Below, one piece after another: positions 1-10,711 of a stretch of 54,157 nt of DNA. A program made the position numbers and the translations under genes. Each line of letters begins with the position of its first letter. Within the stretch, counting starts at the first letter, position 1. The stretch spans positions 1-54,157 of the forward strand of contig NZ_PPSM01000016.1 in assembly GCF_002916655.1 (NCBI RefSeq). Reading direction: 5' to 3'. Origin of the DNA: Novosphingobium sp. HII-3 (GTDB lineage: Bacteria > Pseudomonadota > Alphaproteobacteria > Sphingomonadales > Sphingomonadaceae). A model generated the notes under the pieces. It did no database searches and was not told where the DNA came from. It worked only from the letters and a program-made list of their open reading frames with translations.

Positions 1-192
1 AACCATCGCCCCCCCCTTTCTTGCGACCGGGGGAAACCAGCTGTCCGTCTCTCTTGGCGACCGCTGCAAAACCGTGTGGTCCGCTGCGGTGAAGCGCCCT
101 CTAAGGTGACCCCGCGATTCGGTCAAACACTAATTTCAAAAATGTTTTCAACAGGGGCAACGGGACATGCGGGCGCCCGTCCGCCCGCCACC

Positions 193-232
193 GGAGGCGG
201 CGGAACCCTCGCGGAGGCGGCGGAACCCTCGC
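193..232. repeat. 20-bp perfect tandem duplication
   Basis: Two exact copies of GGAGGCGGCGGAACCCTCGC lie head to tail (193-212 and 213-232), followed by a partial third copy (233-240). The repeat sits just upstream of the first gene, in the probable 5' leader. Bases 1-192 hold only a C-rich run and no convincing gene or site. Confidence 0.85.
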
Positions 233-270
233 GGGGGCGGCTTATTTCCTCTACGAAGGAGATGCCGAAC

Positions 271-1029
271 GTGGAACAACTTGCGGGAGATTTCTGGTCC
301 ATTCGCGGTGATTTCAGGATCGCCGGGATCCTGAACATCGGCACACAGATGTCGCTGGTCCGGCAGTCCAATGGTCGGTTCCTGCTCATCGACAGCTACA
401 GACCCGAGGAAGAGGAACTGTCCGCCGTCCGGGCGCTGACGAACGGCGGCGAGGCGATTGACGCGATCGTCAACGTACACCCATTCCACACTCTGCACTG
501 CCGAGTGCTCCATGAGCTGTTCCCGCGCGCGACGCTGATCGGCACCGAGCGGCATCATCGAGAGTATCCAGACCTTCCCTGGTCGAAGGATCGGATCGAG
601 GTCACGTCGACGCAGGAGCGGTTCGGCGCGGATCTTGAATTTGCCATACCATCAGGCGTGGATTTCGTATGCCGGGATGAGCGGGTGCATGTGGGCTCTG
701 TCCTGGTCCGCCACCGGGCAAGTCGCATCCTTCACGTGGACGACACGATCAACGTCTTCACCCCGCCTGCCTTGCTCAGGCCGTTGCTTCCTTCCCCACG
801 CCTGCGATTCCACCCGATGCTCGCGAGGGCCCTCGGCGACAGGGCCGACGCAGCGGACGCCTTCGAACAATGGGTCCTGGGCCTGGCGGAGGCCTGGGCC
901 GACACAACAGTGGTATGCGCTGCCCACTCGGCGATACATCGGCCGCGCTCCTTTCGAGAGGAGATGAAGGCTGCCCTTGCTGCGGTGAAGCCGGTGCTCG
1001 CCCTGCATCGTCGGCGGTTCGCCGGCTGA
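271..1029 (+). CDS. metallo-beta-lactamase-like fold protein, hypothetical
   Basis: About 252 residues. The N-terminus reads like an MBL-fold hydrolase: an early beta-rich stretch (NIGTQMSLVRQSNGRFLLID), then VHPFHTLHC in the position of the HxHxDH metal motif, and a later AAHS near the C-terminus. The canonical HxHxDH is not complete, so metal binding and catalysis are uncertain. A GTG start at 271 is preferred because AAGGAG at 256-261 lies nine bases before it; the ATG at 262 directly abuts that Shine-Dalgarno. The gene stands alone upstream of a siderophore uptake pair. The substrate is not predictable. It could also be a DUF4336-like relative. Confidence 0.6.
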   Translation: MEQLAGDFWSIRGDFRIAGILNIGTQMSLVRQSNGRFLLIDSYRPEEEELSAVRALTNGGEAIDAIVNVHPFHTLHCRVLHELFPRATLIGTERHHREYPDLPWSKDRIEVTSTQERFGADLEFAIPSGVDFVCRDERVHVGSVLVRHRASRILHVDDTINVFTPPALLRPLLPSPRLRFHPMLARALGDRADAADAFEQWVLGLAEAWADTTVVCAAHSAIHRPRSFREEMKAALAAVKPVLALHRRRFAG

Positions 1030-1073
1030 ACGGCCCAAAAAGCCTGTACATAAAAAGACATAATTCTGCTGTT

Positions 1074-1092
1074 GCGAATTGTTAGCATTAGC
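1074..1092 (+). promoter_or_regulatory. Fur-box-like operator upstream of TonB-dependent receptor
   Basis: GCGAATTGTTAGCATTAGC matches 13 of 19 positions of the classical Fur consensus (GATAATGATAATCATTATC). It sits 50 bp before the receptor start, where an iron-responsive operator is expected. The assignment rests on this match plus the function of the downstream genes. Confidence 0.45.
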
Positions 1093-1141
1093 CGTAGCTG
1101 AGCGCCACTTGGCCCTGGGGGGTCGCCAAAGGGGTGTTTAG

Positions 1142-3124
1142 ATGTCGTTTGCCTATGCCGCGCTCAGAGCTTCTCGTCTGCCGCTCCTCAGCCTTGGCCT
1201 AGTTCTCTCCAGCAGTGTCTGCGCCGAAGAAGCCGCCGATGCCGCCGCAGATAGCAATGACATCGTGGTCACAGCCACCGGCTTCGAGATGCAGGCCATC
1301 GAGGCTCCGGCTTCCATCAGCGTCATTTCCCGCGAACGGCTGGAGGAGGCGCCTTACCGGCAGATCACCGATGCGCTTCTGGATGTGCCCGGTGTGTCCA
1401 TCACGCCTGGTGAGGGCAACTCGCGCGATATCTCTATTCGCGGCATGGGTGCGAACTACACCCTGATCCTTGTCGACGGTCGCCGCCTCAACTCACGTCA
1501 GTCACGCACCAACGGAGGCAGCATCACCGAAAGCGGCATGCTGCCGCCGCTCGAGCAGATCGAGCGCATCGAAGTTGTACGTGGGCCGATGTCCTCGCTC
1601 TACGGCTCGGATGCGATGGGCGGCGTCATCAACGTCATCACCCGTCGCGTCGGCGATAAGTGGAGCGGAAGCGTTCGTGCCAATGGGACAGGGCAGATTT
1701 TCGGTGAGTACGGGGATTACTGGGACGCAAGCTTCTCCGCAGGCGGCCCGATCATTTCCGATGTCGTGGGGCTGCAGCTCTCGGGCGGAATGAACCGGCG
1801 CAACGAGGACACCGTCTATTACGGCACGCCGCAGCGAAAGGACGATAACCTTACGGGCCGGCTGGGCTTCAAGCTTGGCTCGGATCACGACCTTATCCTG
1901 GAAACCTCCTATTACTACCAGGAAACGCAGCAAACGCCGGGCAAGACCCTGCTGGCGACCGATACCGCCTCGCTGCAGAGCCAGGAGAGGTTCGTCTACT
2001 CGCTCAACCACACGGGCAAGTATGGTGCCGTGACGTCGCAGTCCTACGTCCAGCTGGAGGACGCCACCCGCCGCGAGACGAACGTCAACATCAAGAACTA
2101 CGTGGCACAGTCCTCCTGGATCGTGCCGATCGGCCGGCACACGATTAACGCGGGTGGCTATTTCGACTACATCGACCTTTACGCGCCTTCGGGCAACGGA
2201 CTTACCGTCGACGGCAAGGTCAGGGACGCGGCCGACCGCCTGCAGTGGGCTCTGTTCGGCGAAGCGGAATGGAACTTCATACCCGGCTTCGCCCTGACCA
2301 CGGGCCTGCGCTTCGACGATCACGATCTCTATGGCAGCCGTCTCTCGCCGCGCATCTACGGCGTGTGGAAAGTGACCGGCGACTTGATCGTCAAGGGCGG
2401 CGTGTCCAGCGGCTTCCGCGCTCCCGACATTCGGCAGACACTGGCGGATTGGGGCCAGAACAGCCGCGGCGGCACCGTGTACGGCAACCCCGACCTGAAG
2501 GCGGAAACGTCGCTCACCTACGAAGGCAGCGTCATCTACAGCAAGGGGCGCTTCGAGGCGAGCCTGACCGCATACCAGACGGACTTCAACGACAAGATCC
2601 TGCGCGTCACGTGCGCACAAGCGGGCGCATGGTGCACCAGCGAGCCCAACAACAGCAGCGGTCGGCCGGGAACTACGTATCTCAATGTGGACAAGGCCCG
2701 CATCCGCGGCGTCGAGGCGTCCCTGCGAGCTCCGATCGGCGCGGCCTTCACTCTCAGCGCCAGCGGCACGTTCACGGATTCGAAGCAGCTAACCGGCATC
2801 AACGCCGGGGCGGCCCTCAATGAGACACCTGAACTGCAAGGAAGCCTTGCGCTGAACTACCGTCCGGAAGGCTCACGCTTCAGCGGCTTCATCCGCGGCA
2901 TCTACTACGGCAAGGAACTGCAGGCCGCGACGGCGATCAGCGCCTCCAACATCATCGCTCCGGGGTATGCCACCGTCGATGTCGGCGCTGCCCTCGATGT
3001 GACTGAACGCCTCACGCTGCGCCTGGGCATCCAGAATATCCTCGATAAGCAGATGACCTATGAGGAGTATGGCTACGTCAACGATCGTGCTCGTGCGTGG
3101 GCAGGGATATCCGCGCGGTTCTGA
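1142..3124 (+). CDS. TonB-dependent outer-membrane siderophore receptor
   Basis: 660 residues, the usual length for a FepA/CirA-type catecholate siderophore receptor. A signal peptide (about residues 1-28, cleaved after SSSVCA) is followed by a TonB-box-like DIVVTATG, a plug domain (about 45-170, with RGMGANYTLILVDGRR and IERIEVVRGPMSSLYGSDAMGGVINVITRR-type signature) and a 22-strand barrel region. The barrel ends in the expected terminal aromatic, AGISARF. The protein would import a ferric siderophore across the outer membrane using TonB energy. The periplasmic binding protein gene follows 35 bp downstream. A Fur-box-like site lies upstream, so iron repression is likely. The exact ligand cannot be read from the sequence. 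Confidence 0.9.
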   Translation: MSFAYAALRASRLPLLSLGLVLSSSVCAEEAADAAADSNDIVVTATGFEMQAIEAPASISVISRERLEEAPYRQITDALLDVPGVSITPGEGNSRDISIRGMGANYTLILVDGRRLNSRQSRTNGGSITESGMLPPLEQIERIEVVRGPMSSLYGSDAMGGVINVITRRVGDKWSGSVRANGTGQIFGEYGDYWDASFSAGGPIISDVVGLQLSGGMNRRNEDTVYYGTPQRKDDNLTGRLGFKLGSDHDLILETSYYYQETQQTPGKTLLATDTASLQSQERFVYSLNHTGKYGAVTSQSYVQLEDATRRETNVNIKNYVAQSSWIVPIGRHTINAGGYFDYIDLYAPSGNGLTVDGKVRDAADRLQWALFGEAEWNFIPGFALTTGLRFDDHDLYGSRLSPRIYGVWKVTGDLIVKGGVSSGFRAPDIRQTLADWGQNSRGGTVYGNPDLKAETSLTYEGSVIYSKGRFEASLTAYQTDFNDKILRVTCAQAGAWCTSEPNNSSGRPGTTYLNVDKARIRGVEASLRAPIGAAFTLSASGTFTDSKQLTGINAGAALNETPELQGSLALNYRPEGSRFSGFIRGIYYGKELQAATAISASNIIAPGYATVDVGAALDVTERLTLRLGIQNILDKQMTYEEYGYVNDRARAWAGISARF

Positions 3125-3159
3125 GCTGCGTCAGGTCTGGAACAGGGAAGGAAGACAGC

Positions 3160-4155
3160 ATGCCGACATTCTCAAGAAAAGCGCTTCTGGGTATCAGCGC
3201 CGCCATCGCGGCCCTGACCCTTGCCGGCGCCGCACCCGCCAAGGAGGTCACGATTGCCCATGCCAAGGGCCAGACCCTGCTCGAGCAGGCTCCGAAGAAG
3301 GTCGCGGTCTATGATCTCGCAACGCTCGACATCCTTAACGCGCTGGGCGTCGACGCTGTCGCGGGGGTGCCCAAGGGGGCTGACGGCAACGGCAACCTCC
3401 CGCCGCACCTGGCCCGGTACGCCGCTCCTCGCTACGCCAACGTGGGCACTCTGTTCGAACCCGATACCGCCGCGTTGGCGGCGCTCAAGCCCGACCTTGT
3501 CATCATCGGCGGGCGGTCTGCCAGGAAGTATGTCGAGCTTGCCGGTCTAGCGCCGACGATCGATCTCTCTTCGCAGGGAGGCGATCTGGCGGCGACGGTG
3601 ATCGACCACACCCGCAAGCTCGGGCACCTGTTCGGCGTCGAGGAGCAGGCTGGCCAACGCGTGACCGAGTTCGAAGCGGCTGTGTCCGAACTGCACGCCG
3701 AAGCCGGGCGGCAAGGCACCGGCCTCCTCCTGTTCAGCGCTGGCCAAGGCGTTGCCGTCCATGCGCCTGGCGATCGGTTCGGCCACGTCTATGACTTCAT
3801 CGGCATCCGTTCAGCCGTGCCTGCTGTCGAAGCCACAGAGCGTAGCGGACGCGCGCCCGCCGGCTCGCCCGAAGCCGAGCTGGCACACCGGCAGCAACAG
3901 CAGAAGCTCGAAGCCGGCTTATCCGCCGATCCACACTGGATCTTCGTCATCGACCGCTCTGCCGCCACGGGCACGGCGCCGAGCACTGCGCGGCAAACAC
4001 TCGCCCAAGATCCGCGCATCAGCGCCACCAGCGCGTGGAAGGCCGGCCGCGTCGTCTATCTCGACCCCAAGACCTGGTACCTCGTCGGCGCCGGTATAGA
4101 TGCCCTGTCGCAGAGCGCAAAGGCCACCCTCGCGTCGTTCAAGGCGGCGAATTAA
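3160..4155 (+). CDS. periplasmic siderophore-binding protein (FatB/YclQ-like ABC substrate-binding)
   Basis: 331 residues with an N-terminal signal peptide (ALLGISAAIAALTLAGAAPAKE). The body has the class III iron-siderophore binding layout: KKVAVYDLATLDILNALGV, then LFEPDTAALAALKPDLVIIGGRSA, and a C-terminal lobe with WKAGRVVYLDPKTWYLVGAG. This is closest in style to FatB/CeuE/YclQ proteins that bind catecholate or mixed siderophores. The ATG at 3160 is chosen because of the GGAAGGAAG before it and because it begins the signal peptide; upstream codons lack one. The gene is probably cotranscribed with the receptor. No permease or ATPase gene follows, so the rest of the transporter must be elsewhere. 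Confidence 0.85.
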   Translation: MPTFSRKALLGISAAIAALTLAGAAPAKEVTIAHAKGQTLLEQAPKKVAVYDLATLDILNALGVDAVAGVPKGADGNGNLPPHLARYAAPRYANVGTLFEPDTAALAALKPDLVIIGGRSARKYVELAGLAPTIDLSSQGGDLAATVIDHTRKLGHLFGVEEQAGQRVTEFEAAVSELHAEAGRQGTGLLLFSAGQGVAVHAPGDRFGHVYDFIGIRSAVPAVEATERSGRAPAGSPEAELAHRQQQQKLEAGLSADPHWIFVIDRSAATGTAPSTARQTLAQDPRISATSAWKAGRVVYLDPKTWYLVGAGIDALSQSAKATLASFKAAN

Positions 4156-4184
4156 TCGCCACTTACTTCCTCCTGTCCCACGCA

Positions 4185-4213
4185 GGCCGGCTCTGCAGCG
4201 AGCAGAACCGGCC
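4185..4213. terminator. putative bidirectional terminator hairpin
   Basis: GGCCGG and CCGGCC flank an inner TCTGC/GCAGA stem with an AGCGA loop, giving an 11-bp stem interrupted by one mismatch. It lies between the convergent binding-protein gene and the GGDEF-EAL gene. There is no strong T-run, so Rho-independence is uncertain. Confidence 0.5.
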
Positions 4214-4285
4214 ATGCAGCGGAGCAGAGAACAGGTTCGCTGGCGCAGTGCCGCAGCGGGTCTCCCGTCGGACGGTGACACGCGA

Positions 4286-7024
4286 TCATTGAACGCCGCC
4301 CCTGAACGTCTCCAGCGCTGCAGCCGCGTCCCAGTTTTGCAGCAGTCGGGTAGCCGCTTCCGCGTCTGTAGGCCGGCCGAAGAGATAGCCTTGCGCGACA
4401 TCACAATCCCACTGCGCCAGGGCGCGCGCCTGGGACGCGGTTTCGATGCCCTCGGCCACGGTCAGGATGCCTAGGCGCTTTGCCAGATCAAGGATCGTTC
4501 GCACGATCATGGCATCCTCGCTTTCACGCAGGTCGATCTGCTCGATGAACGAGCGGTCGATCTTCAGCACATCCACCGGGAACTGCTTGAGGTGGGTGAG
4601 CGAGGCATAACCCGTTCCAAAGTCGTCCAGCGCAATCGTTACACCCGCGTCCGAGAGCGTGCGCAGCGTGCTTTCCACCGAAGTGGAGAGCTGTTCCGTC
4701 AGAACGCTTTCCGTCACCTCAAGCTCGATCCTGTGGGCCGCCACCCCCGCCCTCTCCAATCTTGTGAGTATCCGCTCGGCAAAGTCGCCGCGGCTGAAAT
4801 CATGGGTCGAGGAATTCACCGCGACCCGGCCGAAGCGCAGCCCTTCGGCTTCCCATGCAAGAATGTCCCCGATCACCTTGTCCAGAATGCGGTCGGTGAT
4901 CTGCGTCGAAGTGCCGGGATCGGACAGGGCTGCCGCTATTTCGTCTGGCGTCCGGAAAACCTGCTCGTGGTGCCACCGCAGCAAAGCCTCGAACCCGACG
5001 CATTCGCCCGTGTGGAACGATATCTTTGGCTGATAGAAGGGTACGATCCGGTCGTGGCGCAACGCTTCGCGAGCATCATAGAGCATCTGAATCTCGCGCT
5101 CCGCCTCGAAGCCGAGCTCAGCACGATAGCAGCGGATGCGTCCGCCGCCCTCCTTCTTGGCGGCGTAGAGCGCAAGGTCTGCTCTCTTGTGGACATCGCG
5201 AGGCGCCTCACCGTGGCCGAAGGCGACCGCAACACCGACGCTGAATCCGAGATCGAGTTGCCTTCCCTTGTAGGAGACGGGCGCACGTGCGGTCGACAGA
5301 AGAGCATCGACTGCTCCGACCGGATCGGTCTCGGCGTCGAAGCCTGGTAGGATCGCGGCGAACTCGTCGCCACCGAGCCGGGCGACCGTGCCTTCGGGCG
5401 GGATGATCTGACTGAGCCGTACAGCCAGCTGCGACAGCATGGCGTCACCCGCATCGTGTCCGAGATTGTCATTGATCATCTTGAACCGGTCAAGGTCCAG
5501 GATTGCCAGGGCGACCCCTTTCCCTTCATCATGAGCTTGAGCAAGGACCGCATCCAGACGTTCCGCAAACAGCGTACGGTTAGGCAGGCCGGTGAGCGCG
5601 TCGTAATGCGCCGCACGGCGCAGGCTGCGCTCGAACAGCACCTGCTTGGTGACGTCCTGCAGCGCGCCGATCAGTCTTGTCGCCCGGCCGGAAGGATCGC
5701 GCACCACATAGCCTCTGGCATTCAGATGCAGATAGGTTCCGGACCCTGCCAGAAAACGAAAGGCAAGGCTCCAGTGCCGGAGCGAGGCATCGGTTTCCAC
5801 GTCACGAAACCGTTCCAGCACATGCGGGCGGTCCTCGGGATGGATACGCTCCACCCACCAGTCGCGCGATGTGCCCGCCAGCGCCTCCGGATAGCCCAGA
5901 ACGGTGGCAACCGCGCTGCTCCATTCCACGTTGCTGCCGTCCATCCGCAGATCCCAGATGACGTCATTGGTAGCAAGCGAGGCAAGCCTGTATCTCTCCT
6001 CGCTTTGTTGCAGGGCCTGTTCTGCCAGCATCTGGTCATGAATGTCCTCCAGCGTGCCATACCAGGCAAGAACCTCTCCGTTCTCGTCCCGCCGTGGAAA
6101 GCTTCGCGTCCGCATCCAGCGGTATGTGCCATCCGCATGACGCAGGCGGTAGCGTGCATCGAGATGGTCCTCCTCTCCACTCAGCGCGCGCTGCCATCTC
6201 TCACGCACCTGTGGCAGGTCGTCCGGGTGAAGGGCTGCGGCGCCTTGCCAACCCAGCCCCTCCTCGACGGAAAGGCCCGTCAGGGTCGACCAGCGAGGGC
6301 TGAGCTCGATGGTGCTGCCAGTCCTGTCCGCGATCCAGGGTATCTGAGGATTCAGAGCCACCGATTGCCGGTAGTGCTCCTGGCTGTCCCCCAGCGCGCC
6401 CACAAGGTTCCTCATCTCCGCCCGGGAGCGCAGGAGTTCGTCGAATGCGCCCCGATTGTGCGCCAGTGTCCACAGAATGAGCGCCGCCGCCAGCACGAGC
6501 GGAATACCGACACCGGCGTCGTAGGGATGGCCCGAAAAGATCAGCACGAACGTGGCCGGCATGGTGCCGAAGGCGAGAACCGCCCAGCCCGCCGCCGGAA
6601 GGGCCTGAAGACAATAGCAGCAAGTGATTGAGGAGACGAACAGGTAAAGCACGACCGCCGTGAAACGCGCAGGCTCGATCATCTGCAGCAGCAGAAGACC
6701 CCAGGCGCCGAAGGCCACCCCGAGCACCACGGCAGCGGCCAGCGTGCCGAACAGATAGCGCCGGATCCGCGGCGCCGTCGCCGTGTCCTGCCGGCGCAGC
6801 AGCCACATGATCGAGCGGAGAGCGATCGCCAGAAGAAGTACCGCCGGGAACCCGAGGCTGTAGAGGGGCGGCACGTCGTGATAAATGGCAGCTGCGAGGA
6901 ACAGCACATTTATCGACAGGAGAGCGTACATGAGCGGGATCTGAACCCGCAAGAGTGCAAACTGCTCTCTTAAGGCTTCATCAGAGGCTTCCGTAATACC
7001 CCGTATGGGATGCAGGATCACCAT
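4286..7024 (-). CDS. membrane PAS-PAS-GGDEF-EAL cyclic-di-GMP enzyme
   Basis: 912 residues. About five to six hydrophobic segments (roughly residues 30-195) form a membrane sensor. Two PAS domains follow (about 215-335 and 340-465, each with the PAC-type RDENGEVLAWYG / RDPSGRATRLIGALQDVT ends), then a GGDEF domain (about 470-630) with an intact RLGGDEF site, then an EAL domain (about 650-900) with intact EALLRW, DDFGTGYASL and the late EGIET motif. Both catalytic sites look complete, so it may make cyclic-di-GMP, degrade it, or do one under control of the other. It is transcribed away from the nhaA side and is not part of the flagellar operons. It could nevertheless tune motility through cyclic-di-GMP. 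Confidence 0.93.
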   Translation of the reverse strand: MVILHPIRGITEASDEALREQFALLRVQIPLMYALLSINVLFLAAAIYHDVPPLYSLGFPAVLLLAIALRSIMWLLRRQDTATAPRIRRYLFGTLAAAVVLGVAFGAWGLLLLQMIEPARFTAVVLYLFVSSITCCYCLQALPAAGWAVLAFGTMPATFVLIFSGHPYDAGVGIPLVLAAALILWTLAHNRGAFDELLRSRAEMRNLVGALGDSQEHYRQSVALNPQIPWIADRTGSTIELSPRWSTLTGLSVEEGLGWQGAAALHPDDLPQVRERWQRALSGEEDHLDARYRLRHADGTYRWMRTRSFPRRDENGEVLAWYGTLEDIHDQMLAEQALQQSEERYRLASLATNDVIWDLRMDGSNVEWSSAVATVLGYPEALAGTSRDWWVERIHPEDRPHVLERFRDVETDASLRHWSLAFRFLAGSGTYLHLNARGYVVRDPSGRATRLIGALQDVTKQVLFERSLRRAAHYDALTGLPNRTLFAERLDAVLAQAHDEGKGVALAILDLDRFKMINDNLGHDAGDAMLSQLAVRLSQIIPPEGTVARLGGDEFAAILPGFDAETDPVGAVDALLSTARAPVSYKGRQLDLGFSVGVAVAFGHGEAPRDVHKRADLALYAAKKEGGGRIRCYRAELGFEAEREIQMLYDAREALRHDRIVPFYQPKISFHTGECVGFEALLRWHHEQVFRTPDEIAAALSDPGTSTQITDRILDKVIGDILAWEAEGLRFGRVAVNSSTHDFSRGDFAERILTRLERAGVAAHRIELEVTESVLTEQLSTSVESTLRTLSDAGVTIALDDFGTGYASLTHLKQFPVDVLKIDRSFIEQIDLRESEDAMIVRTILDLAKRLGILTVAEGIETASQARALAQWDCDVAQGYLFGRPTDAEAATRLLQNWDAAAALETFRGGVQ

Positions 7025-7248
7025 GCCGCGCCTTCAGGTTTTTACTTGTGCAGAAACGATTTTCCCGCTCACACCCGAAATGCACACGGCAACTCCCTGT
7101 TATTATTATTAGACCTCTACCATCATGATCGTGAAATTGTTTCTATCATGGAGACATCTGTACCATCCACATCTTCATTCAACAGTCAAGCTGTTCGGCC
7201 GAGGGATACTCCTACGTTAAGGTGACGGAGTTTTTCCGTTCCGCCAGG
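7025..7248. other. intergenic region upstream of the GGDEF-EAL gene
   Basis: This AT-richer stretch holds TTATTATTATT (about 7099-7110) and two ATCATG repeats around 7121-7150. It probably contains the minus-strand promoter of the GGDEF-EAL gene. I cannot assign a precise -35/-10 pair, and no gene is supported. Confidence 0.3.
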
Positions 7249-7422
7249 TTACCGAACCTTCTGCTCCTCCCGGCGCAGCTCCTCGCGCAGTTCACGTGCT
7301 GACTCGTCCGAGACGGCATCGAGGCGGCGGTCCCGCCGAAAGTACTGGATCGTCGCGTACGCGATCGCGAGGCCCAGGAGGATGGGTCCGCCGATGATGA
7401 CGAACGCCCACAAGTTTTCCAT
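7249..7422 (-). CDS. small single-pass membrane protein, hypothetical
   Basis: 57 residues starting MENLWAFVIIGGPILLGLA. One transmembrane helix (about residues 5-25) is followed by a basic patch (FRRDRR) and a highly charged C-terminal helix rich in Glu and Arg. The start is fixed by AAGGAG seven bases before the ATG. No family is recognised. The orientation suggests an N-out single-pass protein with a cytoplasmic charged tail. It stands alone between the GGDEF-EAL gene and nhaA. Confidence 0.6.
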   Translation of the reverse strand: MENLWAFVIIGGPILLGLAIAYATIQYFRRDRRLDAVSDESARELREELRREEQKVR

Positions 7423-7684
7423 TCCACGACTCCTTACACGGCATGTTGCGGTGGTGAATAAGTCAGGAATGAACGGAGCACGGCAGGCGTTCCCTCCGGA
7501 TGCCTGATTGTGATCCACTATGGTGCTCTTTGACGCGGGGCCACTTCATCGGCGGCAAGCCAGCAACTCGGATGACCGGGTGCCCGCCCCGAAAACCTGG
7601 CGCGGCTCGGGAAGAGACGAGCGGCGAGCCGCTTCCCCGTCCACGCTCGGCGCGGGATCTCTCGGTTAAACTGCGCCGCGCCGG
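7423..7684. other. intergenic stretch, no supported gene
   Basis: This is the spacer between the divergent 57-residue gene and the nhaA promoter. Open frames here lack Shine-Dalgarno sites and recognisable products. No repeat or hairpin stands out. Confidence 0.4.
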
Positions 7685-7714
7685 TTGCGGGACCCGGGCC
7701 ACCATGCCTATAAA
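7685..7714 (+). promoter_or_regulatory. sigma-70-type promoter of nhaA
   Basis: TTGCGG (7685-7690) and TATAAA (7709-7714) are separated by 18 bp. The expected start point, near 7721, coincides with the first base of the structured leader. This agreement supports both calls. Confidence 0.55.
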
Positions 7715-7720
7715 CGCCCC

Positions 7721-7796
7721 GGGTGCTCGCCAAGGCGGGCAGGTTTCGTAACGCTGGTCGGGCCGCCAGCGATGTTGACCCTCGCCTGGAGTACGC
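7721..7796 (+). ncRNA. structured nhaA leader, candidate nhaA-type cation riboswitch
   Basis: The 76-nt leader folds by eye into a closing helix GGGT/ACCC (7721-7724 with 7778-7781) around two hairpins: GCTCGC-CAAG-GCGGGC (7725-7740, one wobble) and CGCTGG-8 nt-CCAGCG (7752-7771). The nhaA Shine-Dalgarno (TGGAG, 7787-7791) lies directly after the 3' side of the closing helix, well placed for translational control. Known nhaA-I and nhaA-II RNA motifs, reported as lithium-sensing riboswitches, occur in front of nhaA in proteobacteria. The link to those classes is an inference from position and fold, not a covariance match. Confidence 0.5.
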
Positions 7797-9008
7797 ATGG
7801 CCATTACTCGTCTCAAGACCCCCAGTGCGCTGCGCCGTTTCCTCAATGGCCAGTCCTCAGCGGGACTTGTCCTCATGGCGACCGCGGCGCTGGCGCTGAT
7901 CGTGGCAAACTCGCCTTTGGCGGGTACCTACGAGGCGATCCTGCACACCTACGTGGGACCGCTGTCCCTCGGACACTGGATCAATGACGCGCTGATGGCC
8001 GTCTTCTTCCTTCTCGTGGGGCTGGAAATCAAGCGCGAGATGCTGGATGGACAACTCTCGACATGGTCGCGGCGGATCCTGCCCGGGGTTGCGGCGCTTG
8101 GTGGCATGGTGGTGCCGGCGCTCATATTCTACGCCTTCAACACCGGCCCGACAGCGCGAGGCTGGGCGATACCCGCGGCGACGGACATCGCCTTCGCCCT
8201 GGGCGTCATCTCCCTGCTGGGCAAGCGCGCTCCGGCCTCCCTGCGCATCTTCCTGGCCGCTCTCGCGATAATCGACGACCTGGGAGCGGTCATCATCATC
8301 GCTCTGTTCTACACGGCTGACCTTTCGCTCGGCAACCTTGCGGGGGCAGGAGCGATCGTAGTCGCCCTCGTTGCGATGAACCGCTTCAAGGTCCACCGCC
8401 TCTTGCCGTATCTGCTGCTCGGTGCCGCCCTGTGGTTCTTCGTGTTCCGCTCGGGCATTCACGCCACCCTTGCGGGTGTCGTCCTCGCTCTCACCATTCC
8501 TCTCGACAGGACGCCCAGCCGCTCTGACAGCGATGCGGAGAGCCCGCTGCACCGGCTCGAGCACGCCCTGCATCTCCCGGTAGGCTTCCTCATTGTCCCG
8601 CTGTTCGCCTTCGCCAACGCCGGCGTCCCCCTGCTCGGCCTGCCCGCCGACGCCTTCACCGCGCCTGTGACGCTTGGCGTTACCCTTGGCCTGCTGCTTG
8701 GCAAGCCCATCGGCGTCTTCGGCTTGTCGATGATCGCCATCCGACTTGGACTTGCCGATGCGCCGGCCTACGCCAGCCGCATGCAGATGCTGGGCGTTTC
8801 TCTGCTGTGCGGTATTGGCTTTACCATGAGCCTGTTCATCGCGCTGCTGGCCTATCCCGATGCCGCCATCCTTCAGGCGGAGGCGAAAATCGGCATCCTC
8901 GCCGGTTCGCTGCTCTCGGGCCTGCTGGGGTACACCCTGCTCCGCATGTCCCGGCCGGAGGTATCCGGCTGCGAGGAACGGAACGTTGAGGCAGAGTTCG
9001 TGCGCTGA
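7797..9008 (+). CDS. nhaA: Na+/H+ antiporter NhaA
   Basis: 403 residues, close to the family norm of about 390. Roughly twelve hydrophobic segments. The transport aspartates are present: [10 protein letters not shown] (D130) and [17 protein letters not shown] (D160, D161), equivalent to E. coli D133, D163 and D164. The N-terminal [16 protein letters not shown] signature is also present. It exchanges cytoplasmic Na+ (or Li+) for protons across the inner membrane, for pH and salt homeostasis. It is a single gene with its own promoter and a folded leader that may sense cations. A perfect terminator palindrome follows 22 bp after the stop codon. Confidence 0.97.
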   Translation: MAITRLKTPSALRRFLNGQSSAGLVLMATAALALIVANSPLAGTYEAILHTYVGPLSLGHWINDALMAVFFLLVGLEIKREMLDGQLSTWSRRILPGVAALGGMVVPALIFYAFNTGPTARGWAIPAATDIAFALGVISLLGKRAPASLRIFLAALAIIDDLGAVIIIALFYTADLSLGNLAGAGAIVVALVAMNRFKVHRLLPYLLLGAALWFFVFRSGIHATLAGVVLALTIPLDRTPSRSDSDAESPLHRLEHALHLPVGFLIVPLFAFANAGVPLLGLPADAFTAPVTLGVTLGLLLGKPIGVFGLSMIAIRLGLADAPAYASRMQMLGVSLLCGIGFTMSLFIALLAYPDAAILQAEAKIGILAGSLLSGLLGYTLLRMSRPEVSGCEERNVEAEFVR

Positions 9009-9030
9009 AAGCGGCTCGGCTCCGCGTGAC

Positions 9031-9072
9031 CTTAAGGAACAGGGGGCGCTTTCGCGCCCCCTGTTCCTTAAG
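9031..9072. terminator. perfect 19-bp bidirectional terminator palindrome
   Basis: The arms 9031-9049 and 9054-9072 are exact reverse complements around a TTTC loop, beginning CTTAAGGAACAGGGGGCGC. The A/T-rich outer ends provide T-runs on both strands. It separates the convergent nhaA and CoA-transferase genes. Confidence 0.9.
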
Positions 9073-9087
9073 CCTTGGTCCCGTTCC

Positions 9088-10644
<1,557 letters not shown>

Positions 10645-10711
10645 TCATCGCTTCTCCTTCGATCCGTGCGAAGGCGAAGACAATATAGCAATTCGGCACA
10701 TCACTTGTGCT

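Noticed and set aside
1502..2620. 372-codon open frame opposite the TonB receptor
   Set aside because: Antisense to a clearly identified receptor; translation has no family features.
7707..7714. CCTATAAA before nhaA as another flagellar box
   Set aside because: It has a matching -35 element at 18 bp and an unrelated gene, so it is better read as an ordinary sigma-70 -10. It does warn that the core alone is not specific.
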